Origin: Pseudomonas monteilii NBRC 103158 = DSM 14164
Lineage (GTDB): Bacteria > Pseudomonadota > Gammaproteobacteria > Pseudomonadales > Pseudomonadaceae
Assembly: GCF_000730605.1 (NCBI RefSeq)
Contig: NZ_BBIS01000003.1
Location: 1-64,000, forward strand
Length of the DNA stretch: 64,000 nucleotides
Direction of reading: 5' to 3'
Shown here piece after piece: positions 10,801-22,800 of this stretch. A program made the translations under genes and the position numbers. The notes below the pieces were generated by a model, which worked only from the letters and a program-made list of their open reading frames with translations, was not told the DNA's origin and made no database searches. Each line of letters opens with the position of its first letter. Position 1 is the stretch's first letter.

Positions 10801-13800
10801 GCTGCGGTGTAAGGCGCGGCCGGTGAAACGTTGCCGGCCGCGTCGGTAGCCGTTACCTGCAGGGTCTGCCCGTTGGTCTGGGCGCTGTTCAGGGTGAGCT
10901 GGAAGGTGCCGTTGCTGCCGGTTGTCGCCGTGCCCAGCACGTTGCCGCTGGCATCGCGCACGGTCACGGTGCTGCCGGCTTCGGCGTTACCGGACAGTTG
11001 CAGCCCGGTGGCGGCGAGGGCCAGTGCAGTCGGTGCAGCGGGTGGGGTGAAGTCCGGCGCGGTAACGGCCACGGCGGCAGAGGTGTTGTTGCCTGCGTCG
11101 GTCTGCGTAACGCTCAGGTGCTGGGCGTTGAGCTGGGCGCTGTTCAGGGTGAGGGTGAAGCTGCCGTTGGCGGCCACCAGTCCAGTGCCGATGATGGTAC
11201 CGTCCGGGCCGCGCACGGTGACTGTGGCACCCGCTTCGCCCAAGCCGGTCAGGGTCAGACCGTTGTTGTTCAGCACCACGTTGGTGAGTGGGGCCGGTGG
11301 GGTCAGGTCCGGGGTGGCCACATTGACGGCTGGCGAGGTGTTGCCGGCGGCATCCACTTGCGTCACGCCGATGGCCTGGCCGGTGGCTTGCGGGGTGTCG
11401 AAGGTCACGGTGAAGCGACCGTCGGCGCCCACCGTGGCCGTGCCCAGCAACGCACCGGCGGCGTTGCGCACCTGCACGGTAGCCCCCACTTCGCCACTGC
11501 CGGACAGCTGCCGGCCGTCCTGGCTCAGCTCCGGATTGGTGATGGCGGCAGGCGGCATGCGGTCTGGCGTCGTCAGGCTGGCCGGGCCGGAAATGTTACC
11601 GGCGGCATCGCTGAGGGTGACTTGCAACGCGCTGCCGCTGGTTTGCGCGCTGGGCAGTGTGATCTGGAACTGCCCACTCTGGTTGACGGTGCCGGTGGCC
11701 AGGATGGCACCACTGGCATCGCGTACGGTCACGGTGGCGCCGGCTTCGCCCTGGCCGCTGAGCACGGTGGCCGCGCTGTTGAGGCTGAGGTTGCTGGCGG
11801 CCAGCGGTGCCTGCAGGTCAGGGGCTTGCAGGGTGGCCGCGAGCGAGACGTTACCCGCCGCGTCGGCCTGGGTCACGATCAGGTTCTGGCCGTTGGCGAC
11901 AGCGGGTGAGAAATCGATGCTGAACAGGCCGTTGCTGCCGACGGGCGCGGTTCCCAGGAGATTGCCCTGCGCATCGGTCACGCGCACGGTAGCACCCACT
12001 TCGCCTTGGCCTGTCAGCGTGCTGCCGGTGGCGTTGAGGACGACTTGGGTCGGTGCGTTTGGCGCCGTGGTGTCGTTGGCCACGACAATGGCTGGCACCG
12101 AAGGCTGGCCATCGACGGTAGCCTTGGCGCTGACCTGCAAGATCTGGGCGTTGAGCTGGGCGTTCTGGAAGAACACCCGGAAGGTGCCATCGCTGCCGAC
12201 CGTGGCGGTGCCCAGGGTGGTGCCACCGGAGGTCACGGTAATCAGCGAGCCGACCGTACCTAGGCCGGTCAGCAGGAAGCCGTCGGCACTGATGGACAGG
12301 GCCGAAGGTGTGGCCACCTCGGTGCCGGTCGGGCCGGCAAGTGGCACTTCGGAGGATTCATTGCCGGCAGGGTCGATCACCACCACATCGACGGTTTCGC
12401 CGGTGGCCAGTGGCGGGGCGACGTCAACCACGAAGGTGCCGTCTGGCCCGACGGTTATCGTGCCGCGCACGCCGCTACCATCCTGATTGCGGATTTCCAC
12501 TGTGCTGCCAGGTTCCGCGCTACCCCCTACCGTGCTGCCATCCGGGCTCACGGTCAGGCCGGTGGCCGCATCCGGGTCGGTTGTATCCGGGGCGTTGACG
12601 GAGACCGGAGCAGAGTCGTTACCGGCTGCATCGGTCACCACCACGGTCACCGTCTGGCCATTGGTCAGCGGGGTATCCAGCGGTACGCTGAAACTGCCAT
12701 CCGGATTGACGGCCACCACGACCACATTGCCATTCCCGTCGTCCACGGACACTGAGTTGGCGCCAGGCGCATTGCCGGTGACGGTGCTGCCGTCCGGACT
12801 GACCAGCACGCCCGTGGGCACTGCCGGTGGCGTGATGTCCGGCGCATTGATCTGGCCGGGAAGGGACACATTGCCGGCAGTATCGGTCAGGGTCACGTTG
12901 AGTGACTGGCCGTCCAGTTGGGCGGGCGAGAGTGGCACGGTGAAGCTGCCACCTGCCGGCACGACGATGGTACCCACCAGGGTGCCGTCGGTAAGCCGCA
13001 CTTCCACCGTGGACCCTGTTTCACCAGTACCCTGGATGGCGTTGCCGCCTGGGGTGATGGTGAGGCTGCCCGGCGCTGTTGGCGCGCTGCTGTCATCGGC
13101 GGTGAAGCTGGCAGACGGTGAGGCATTGCCATCGCCATCGATCAACACCACCGACAATACTTCGCCGTTGGTCTGGGCGGGGGCGAGTGGTACTTCGAAC
13201 GTGCCGTCGGGCTCCACCTGAATGGTACCCAGCAGGTCGCCTGCCGCGTTGCGAACTTCTACGGTGGTGCCTGCCTCGCCCTGGCCGCTGAGCAGTGTGC
13301 CGGTCGGATCCAGGCCCAGGCCTTGCGCTGGCAGCGGGGCCTCCAAGTCAGGCGCGGTCACGGTGCCGGCGGGCGAGTCGTTGCCGGCACTGTCCGCCTG
13401 GGTCACAGACAGCGTCTGGCCATTGAGCTGGGGCGGGTCGATGCTCACCAGGAAGCTGCCGTCTGGCTGAACCGTGGCGGTGCCCAGCACGGTACCTGCT
13501 GTATTGGTAACACTCACCTGCGCACCTGGCTCGCCACTGCCGGTGATGGTCCTGCCATCGCCAGACAGGGTCAGGCCGGTCGGGGTCGCCGGCAACTCGG
13601 TGTCCGGTGCCGGCAGGTCGGCCGCCGCCGACAGGTTGCCGGTTGGGTCACGCTGCTCCACGGTCAGCGCCTGGCCGTTGGTCTGTGGTGGAGTGAGGAT
13701 GATTTCGAATGCACCGTTCGGGCCTGCCACGGCACTGCCCAGCACGCTGCCATCCGGCCCACGCACGGTCACGGTGGCGCCAGGTTCGCCGCTGCCGGTG

Positions 13801-16800
13801 ACCGTGGTGCCTGTGCCATCGATGGTCGGGTTGGTGACCGCCTGCGGCGGCGTGGAGTCGGGTGCGGTGAAACTCACCGGGCCGGCGCTGTTGCCCAGGT
13901 TGTCGGTGGCCTCGACGCTCAGGCTCTCACCATTGCGCTGTGGCGCATTGAGGGTGACGTCGAACTTCCCGTCTGCACCCACTATGGCGGTGCCCAGCAC
14001 GTTGCCGTTGGCATCGCGCACGGTGACGATGGAGCCGCTTTGGCCCTGGCCGGTCAGGTGAATGCCTGCGGTATCGATGGCCATCCCCGAGGGTTGCAGC
14101 GGGCCATCCAGATCGGGGGCAATGACGGTGGCGGTCGAGGTATTGCCGGCCGCGTCGCGCAGCACCACGTCCAGTTCCTGGCCGTCGGTTTGCGGCGGGT
14201 TGAGCACCACGCTGATCACGCCGTCGGCGCCGACCTGGGCGTTGCCCAGCACGACACCCTGGGCGCTGATGACCTGCACGGTGGTGCCCGGCTCGCCGCG
14301 GCCAGTGAGCAGGCTGCCATCGGCGCTCAGTTGCAGCTGGCTGGCTTCATTGGGTGGAGTGATGTCAGGGGCGGTGACCTGGGTCGGCAGTGACGCGTTG
14401 CCGGCACCATCCACAGCCACCACATCCAGGGTTTCGCCGTTGGCTTGTGCTGGGGTCAGGCCGATGGTGAAGCTGCCGTCCGGGCCTGCCTGTGCGCTGC
14501 CCAGCACATTGCCCTGCGCGTCACGCACCTGCACCTGCGTGCCCGTCGGTGCGGTACCGGAAACGCTGGCGCCATCTGCGCTCACCACGACACCGCTGGG
14601 GCTCTCGGGCAGCGGTGCATCGGCAACCGTCACGCTAAGCCCTACCGAGGTATTGCCGGCGGCATCGGTCTGCACCAGCACCAGGGTTTCGCCCGCCGCC
14701 AACGGCGTTTCGAGGTCGACCACGAAGGTGCCATTTGGCGCGACGGTGCCGGTGCCGAGCACCGTACCCTGCGCATCACGCACTTCCACCGTGGCACCGG
14801 GTTCGCCACGGCCAGACACGGCCAGGCTGCCATCGGCGGCCACCACGTCAGTGACGAGTGTCGGTGCCGTGATGTCCGGGGCCACATAGCTCAGCGGTAC
14901 AGAGGTGTTACCTGTCGCATCGGTCACGGTAATGGACAGTGTTTCGCCATTGGCCTGTGGCGGGTTCAGGGTCAGGCTGAAGCTGCCATCCGGCTGGGCG
15001 ATGGCGCTGCCGATCAGGTTGCCCAAGCCGTCTTTCACCTCTACCCGGGCACCGCCTTCGGCAGTACCGGTCAGGGTGTCGCCATTGGTCAACACCAAGC
15101 CCGTTGGTTGCAGGGGGGCCACAAGGTCTGGCGCGGTCAGTGGGCCAGGTGTGGAGACGTTGCCGGCGGCATCGGTCAGGGTCACCTGCAGGGAGGAGCC
15201 ATCCACCACTGGGGTTGGCAACTGCACGTTGAAGCTGCCATCGGGTTGAACGGTGCCGCTCACCAGCACTTGGCCCTGGTCGTCGAGCACTTTGACGGTG
15301 GCACCCACTTCGCCGCGGCCTGAAACCGTACGGCCGTCGGCGCTGATCACCAGGTTGGTGGCTGGCGCCGGCGGCGTGGTATCGCCGCCGTTATCGATGA
15401 CCGGCGCGGTAACGGTACCGGCTGTGGAGGCATTACCTGCGGCATCGGTGGCGGTTACCTGCAACTGTTCGCCTGCCACTTGCGGCGGGGTGAGGCCAAT
15501 GCTGAAGGCCCCGCTGGCGCCCACCACGACACTGCCCAGCAGGGTAGTGCCGTCGGCGGCCAGCACGCGTACGGTGCTGCCGGCTTCGGCGCGCCCGGTC
15601 ACTGCGCTGCCATCGGCGCTGACGGCTAGTTCACTTGGCGCGGCTGGGGCGGTGATGTCCGGCGCAGTCACTTGTGTCGGCAGTGACGAGGCCCCGTTGG
15701 TGTCGATGGCGATCACATCCAGCAGCTGGCCGTTGGCCTGGGCTGGGGTGAGCACAACGGTGAAGGTGCCCCCGGCACCCACTACGATGCTGCCAACCAG
15801 GTTCCCATTGGCATCGTGCACTTCCACACGGCTGCCGACTGGCGCCGAACCGCTGATGCTGGTGCCGTCCGCCGCGAACACCAGGTCGCTCGGGCTGGCC
15901 GGCGTGGTCACCAACGGTACGTCGAAGGTCAAAGCTTGGGAAGCGTTGCCGCTGGGGTCGGTCTGCACCAGGCTCAGGCGTTCGCCCGGCAGCGCGGCCG
16001 GGTCGAGGTCGAGCACGAAGGTGCCGTTAACGGTCACCGTACCTGTGCCGATCAGTGTGCCATTGGTGTCCCGCACCTCAACGGTGGCACCGGCCTCACC
16101 GCGACCGCTCAGGGTCAGGCCATCGGCACCGACCACGATATTGCTGACCTGCGCAGGTGGGGTGATGTCCGGGGCGTTGAATTGCAGCGGCGTCGAGGTA
16201 TTGCCGGCGGCGTCCACCAGGCGGATGTCGAGGACTTCGCCATTGGCCTGGGCGGGGGACAGGGTAACGCTGAAACTGCCGTTCGGGTTGACCACACCGG
16301 TACCGATCACGGTGCCTGAGGTGTCGCGTACTTGCACAGTGGCGCCAGGTTCACCGCTACCGGTCAAGGTAACGCCGCTGGCCAGGTCGAGGCCGGTGGG
16401 CTGAGCAGGGGACTGCAGGTCTGGGGAGGCCACCGTGCCTGGAGTGGAGGCATTGCCGGCGGCATCGGTCAGCACCACTTGCAGGGTGCTGCCATCGTTG
16501 ACGGGTGGTGTCAGGGCGATCTGGAAGGTGCCGTCCGGGTTGACCGTGCCGCTGGCCAGCACGTTGCCTTGGGCATCGCGCACCAGCACGGTGGCACCCG
16601 TCTCGCCACGGCCGCTCAGCTGGCCACCGGCCAGGCCAATGACCAGGTTGGTCGGCGCCAGGGGTGGCGTTGTATCGACACCGTCGATGTCGGGGGCTGT
16701 GACGCCAGCGGCGCCGGAGGCATTGCCGGCGGCGTCGGTGGCGGTGACTTGCAGCACTTCACCGTCCACTTGTGCCGGGGTGAGGGTGATGCTGAAACTA

Positions 16801-19800
16801 CCGGTCGCACCCACCACCGCCGTGCCCAGCACCGTAGTGCCGTCGGCAGCCAGAACGCGCACGGTGCTGCCCACTTCGGCACGGCCGGTGACAACGGTAC
16901 CGTTGGCATTGATCGCGAGTTCGCTTGGCGCGGCTGGCGCGGTGATGTCTGGCGCGCTGACCTGCACCGGCAGCGACGATGCCCCTGTGCCGTCGATGGC
17001 CACTACATCCAGCAGTTCGCCGTTGGCCTGGGCCGGGTTGAGGATGACGGTGAAGGTGCCATCGCCGCCCACCACCACGCTGCCGACCAGGATGCCGTTG
17101 CCATCACGCACTTCCACACGGCTGCCCACCGGGGCAGAACCGGTGAGGCTGGTGCCATCGGCGGCAACCACCAGGCCGCTTGGGCTATCGGGGGCAGTGG
17201 TCAGTGGTACTTCATACTGCAAGGCTTCGGACGCGTTGCCGCTCGGGTCGGTCTGTACCAGGCTCAGCACGGCGCCTGGCTGGGCTGCCGGGTCGAGATT
17301 GACCGTGAAGGTGCCGTTGGCTCCGACCGTGGCGGTGCCGATGACGGTACCGCCCGCATCACGCACTTCGACGGTTGCACCCGCTTCGCCGCGACCGCTG
17401 AGCACCAGGCCACTGGCACCGACCACGACATTGCTGACGACAGCAGGCGGGGTGATGTCGGGGGCGTCGAACTGCAGTGGCGCCGAGCTGTTGCCGGCGG
17501 CATCCACCACCCGCACATCCAGCGCCTCGCCATTGGCCTGGGCGGGGAACAAGGTGACGCTGAAGGTGCCGTCTGCGTTGACCAGGCCGGTGCCGATCAC
17601 AGTGCCGGCGCTATTGCGCACCTGCACGGTGGCACCGGGTTCGCCGCGGCCGGTGAAGGTGACACCCTCGGCCAGGGCCAGGTCAGTAGGTTGCGCAGGG
17701 GCCTGCAAGTCCGGCGAAGTGACTGAACCGGGTTGCGAGACGTTGCCAGCGGCATCGGTGAGGGTGACTTGCAAGGTGCTGCCGTTGTTCACGGCAGGAG
17801 CCAAGGTCACCGCAAATGTGCCGTCGGGGCTGACCGTACCGGTTGCCAGCACAGTACCTGCGGCGTCACGCACCTGCACGGTGGTGCCGGCTTCGCCACG
17901 CCCGCTCAGCTGGCTGCCGGCCAGGCCGACCACCAGATTGGTTGGTGCGTCGGGTGGCGTGATGTCGCCACCGTCGATGTCTGGCGCGGTGACTGAACCT
18001 GCCGTCGAGGTGTTGCCTGCCGCATCGGTGGCGGTGACTTGCAGCACTTCGCCGTCCACTTGTGGCGGGCTGAGGGTGATGCTGAAGCTGCCGGTAGCGC
18101 CAACCACGACGCTACCCAGCACGGTAGTGCCATCGGCGGCCAGTACCCGCACGGTGCTGCCCGGTTCGGCACGGCCGGTGAGCACGGTGCCGTCGGCGCT
18201 GACAGCCAGTTCGCTCGGGGCGACCGGCGCGGTAATGTCTGGCGCGGTGATTTGCGTTGGTAGTGACGATACACCCGCATCATCGACGGCCACGACGTCC
18301 AGCAGTTCGCCATTAGCCTGGGCGGGGGCCAGAACGACAGTGAAGCTGCCATCAGGGCCGGCCACGATACTGCCGATCAGCGTGCCGTTGGCATCGTGCA
18401 CTTCCACGCGGGTGCCGGCCGGCGCCGTGCCGCTGATGCTGGTGCCGTCCTCGGCGAACACCAGATCGCTGGGGCTGGCCGGGGCGGTGGTTACCGGAAC
18501 TTCGAACTGCAGCGCTTCGGAGGCGTTTCCGCTGGGGTCGGTCTGCACCAGGCTCAGTTGTTCGCCGGGCTGCGCGGCCGGGTCAAGGTCGATCAGGAAG
18601 GTGCCGTTGGCACCCACTACGCCTGTGCCGATTACCGTGCCGTTGGCATCACGCACTTCGACGGTGGCGCCGGCTTCGCCACGCCCGCTCAGGGCCTGGC
18701 CGCCGTTGCCGACCACGATGTTGCTGACCGCCGCGGGCGGGGTGATATCCGGGGCATCGAACTGCAGCGGTGCAGAAGTATTGCCGGCCGCGTCCACCAA
18801 ACGAACGTCCAGCGCTTCGCCATTGGCCTGGGCTGGGTTAAGGGTGACGCTGAACAGGCCATCGGCGCCCACTACCCCCGTACCAATGATGGTGCCAGCG
18901 GCATCACGCACCTGCACGGTGGCGCCCGGCTCGCCGCGACCGGTGAAGGTCACGCCATCGGCCAGGGCCAGGTCGGTGGGTTGAGCCGGAGGCAGCAGGT
19001 CGGCGGAGGTCACCGAGCCCGGCTGCGACACGTTGCCGGCAGCATCGGTCAGGGTGACTTGCAGAGTGCTGCCGTCGATCACGGCAGGGCTCAAGGACAC
19101 CACAAAGGTACCATCCGGCCCAACGGTGCCAGTCGCCAACAGGTTGCCGGCGGCATCACGGACCTGCACGGTGGTGCCCGCTTCGCCACGCCCGCTCAGT
19201 TGGCTACCGGCCACGCCGATCACCAGGTCGGTTGGTACTGCGGGTGGCGTGGTATCGACGCCGTCGATATCCGGTGCGGTGACCGAGCTGGCTGTGGATG
19301 TGTTGCCGGCCGCATCGGTGGCAGTGGCTTGCAGCACTTCGCCGTCCATTTGCGGCGGGTTGAGGTTGATGCTGAACACACCGGTCGGGCCGACCACGGC
19401 GGTGCCCAGTTCGGTACCGTCAGCGGCGACGATGCGCACGGTGCTGCCCGGTTCGGCACGGCCAGTGAGCACGGTGCCGTCGGCGCTGACAGCCAGTTCG
19501 CTCGGGGCGACCGGCGCGGTAATGTCTGGCGCGGTGATTTGTGCGGGCAGCGACGAGATGCCGCTGTCATCGATGGCGACGACATCCAGCAGTTCGCCGT
19601 TGGCCTGAGCGGGGTTGAGCTCAATGCTGAAGGTCCCATCGGCATTGGCAATGGCGCTGCCGATCAGCGTGCCGTTGGCGTCATGGACCTCTACGCGGGT
19701 GCCCGCCGGGGCGGAACCGGTGAGGGTAGTGCCGTCGGCATCGATGACCAGGTTGCTCGGGCTGTCTGGCGCGGTGGTGAGTGGCACATCGTATTCGAGG

Positions 19801-22800
19801 GCAACGGAGGCGTTGCCGCTGGGGTCTGTCTGCACCAGGCCCAGCTGGTCACCCGGCTGTACCGCAGGATCAAGGTTGATGAGGAAGGTGCCATTGGCCC
19901 CGACCACTCCGGTGCCGATCACGGTGCCGTTGGCATCACGAACTTCGACGGTGGCACCCGGTTCGCCTCGGCCGCTCAGCGCCAGGCCGCCGCTAGCGAC
20001 TGCGATGTTGCTGACCGCGGCAGGCGGTGTGATATCCGGGGCATCGAACTGCAGCGGGGCAGAAGTGTTGCCGGCCGCGTCCACCAACCGAACGTCCAGC
20101 GCTTCGCCGTTGGCCTGGGCTGGGTTAAGGGTGACGCTGAACAGGCCATCGGCGCCCACCACACCCGTACCAATGATGGTCCCAGCGGCATCACGCACCT
20201 GCACGGTGGCGCCTGGCTCGCCGCGACCGGTGAAGGTCACGCCATCGGCCAGGGCCAGGTCGGTGGGTTGAGCCGGAGGCAGCAGGTCGGCGGAGGTCAC
20301 CGAGCCCGGCTGCGACACGTTGCCGGCAGCATCGGTCAGGGTGACTTGCAGAGTGCTGCCGTCGATCACGGCAGGGCTCAAGGACACCACAAAGGTACCA
20401 TCCGGCCCAACGGTGCCAGTCGCCAGCAGGTTGCCCGCAGCGTCACGGACCTGCACGGTGGTGCCCGCTTCGCCACGCCCGCTCAGTTGGCTACCGGCCA
20501 CGCCGATCACCAGGTCGGTTGGTACTGCGGGTGGCGTGGTATCGACGCCGTCGATATCCGGTGCGGTGACCGAGCTGGCTGTGGATGTGTTGCCGGCCGC
20601 ATCGGTGGCAGTGGCTTGCAGCACTTCGCCATCGACCTGTGGCGGGTTGAGGTTGATGCTGAGCACACCGGTCGGGCCGACCACGGCGGTGCCCAATTCG
20701 GTGCCGTCTGCGGCGACGATGCGCACGGTGCTGTCCGGTTCGGCACGGCCGGTGAGCACGGTGCCGTCGGCGCTGACAGCCAGTTCAGTCGGCGCGGCAG
20801 GCGCGGTAATGTCTGGCGCGGTGATTTGTGCGGGCAGCGAAGAGACGCCGCTGTCATCGATGGCGACGACATCCAGCAGTTCGCCGTTGGCTTGTGGCGG
20901 GTTCAGTTCGATGCTGAAGGTGCCATCGGCATTGGCGATGGCGCTGCCGATCAACGTACCGTTGGCATCGTGCACTTCTACGCGGGTGCCCGCCGGGGCG
21001 GAACCGGTGAGGGTAGTGCCGTCGGCATCGATGACCAGGTTGCTCGGGCTGTCTGGCGCGGTGGTGAGTGGCACATCGTATTCGAGGGCAACGGAGGCGT
21101 TGCCGCTGGGGTCGGTCTGCACCAGGCTCAGCTGGTCACCCGGCTGTACCGCAGGATCAAGGTCAATCAGGAAGGTGCCATTGGCCCCGACCACCCCGGT
21201 GCCGATCACGGTGCCGTTGGCATCACGAACTTCGACGGTGGCCCCGGGTTCACCTCGGCCGCTCAGCGCCAGGCCGCCGCTGCCGACTGCGATGTTGCTG
21301 ACAGCGGCAGGCGGTGTGATATCCGGGGCATCGAACTGCAGCGGTGCAGAAGTATTGCCGGCCGCGTCCACCAAACGAACGTCCAGCGCTTCGCCATTGG
21401 CCTGGGCTGGGTTAAGGGTGACGCTGAACAGGCCATCGGCGCCCACCACACCCGTACCAATGATGGTGCCAGCGGCATCACGCACCTGCACGGTGGCGCC
21501 CGGCTCGCCGCGACCGGTGAAGGTCACGCCATCGGCCAGGGCCAGGTCGGTGGGTTGAGCCGGAGGCAGCAGGTCGGCGGAGGTTACCGCGCCCGACGGC
21601 GACACGTTGCCGGCGGCATCGGTCAGGGTGACTTGCAGGGTGCTGCCGTCGATCACGGCAGGGCTCAAGGACACCACAAAGGTACCATCCGGCCCAACGG
21701 TGCCAGTCGCCAACAGGTTGCCGGCGGCATCACGGACCTGCACGGTGGTGCCCGCTTCGCCACGCCCGCTCAGTTGGCTACCGGCCACGCCGATCACCAG
21801 GTCGGTTGGTACTGCGGGTGGCGTGGTATCGACGCCGTCGATATCCGGTGCGGTGACCGAGCTGGCTGTGGATGTGTTGCCGGCCGCATCGGTGGCAGTG
21901 GCTTGCAGCACTTCGCCGTCTATTTGCGGCGGGTTGAGGTTGATGCTGAACACACCGGTCGGGCCGACCACGGCGGTGCCCAGTTCGGTACCGTCAGCGG
22001 CAACGATCCGCACGGTGCTGCCCGGTTCGGCACGGCCGGTGACGACAGTGCCATCGGCGTTAACGGCCAGTTCGCTCGGGGCGACCGGCGCGGTAATGTC
22101 TGGCGCGGTGATTTGTGCGGGCAGCGACGAGATGCCGCTGTCATCGATGGCGACGACATCCAGCAGTTCGCCGTTGGCCTGAGCGGGGTTGAGCTCAATG
22201 CTGAAGGTCCCATCGGCATTGGCAATGGCGCTGCCGATCAGCGTGCCGTTGGCGTCATGGACCTCTACGCGGGTGCCCGCCGGGGCGGTACCGGTGAGGG
22301 TAGTGCCGTCGGCATCGATGACCAGGTTGCTCGGGCTGTCTGGCGCGGTGGTGAGTGGCACATCGTATTCGAGGGCAACGGAGGTGTTGCCGCTGGGGTC
22401 GGTCTGCACCAGGCTCAGCTGGTCACCCGGCTGTACCGCAGGATCAAGGTTGATGAGGAAGGTGCCATTGGCCCCGACCACCCCGGTGCCGATCACGGTG
22501 CCGTTGGCATCACGAACTTCGACGGTGGCCCCGGGTTCACCTCGGCCACTCAGCGCCAGGCCGCCACTGCCGACTGCAATGTCGCTGACTGCACTTGGCC
22601 GGGTGATGTCGGGAGCTGTGAATTCAAGCGGGATCGAGCTGTTGCCGGCAGCATCCACCAGGCGTATGTCCAGTGCTTCGCCGTTGGCCTGGGCGGGCGA
22701 CAGGGTGACGCTGAATAGCCCGTCGGCACCGACCAAGCCTGTACCAATGATGTTGCCGGCCGCATCACGCACCTGCACGGTGGCCCCTGGTTCACCGCGG

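Noticed and set aside
18396..22718. Very long open frame on the plus strand opposite lapF
   Set aside because: It is antisense to the repeats and low-complexity. High G+C with a periodic sequence keeps the opposite frames open, and similar frames occur all along 4.9-23.9 kb. No ribosome site or family motif supports them.
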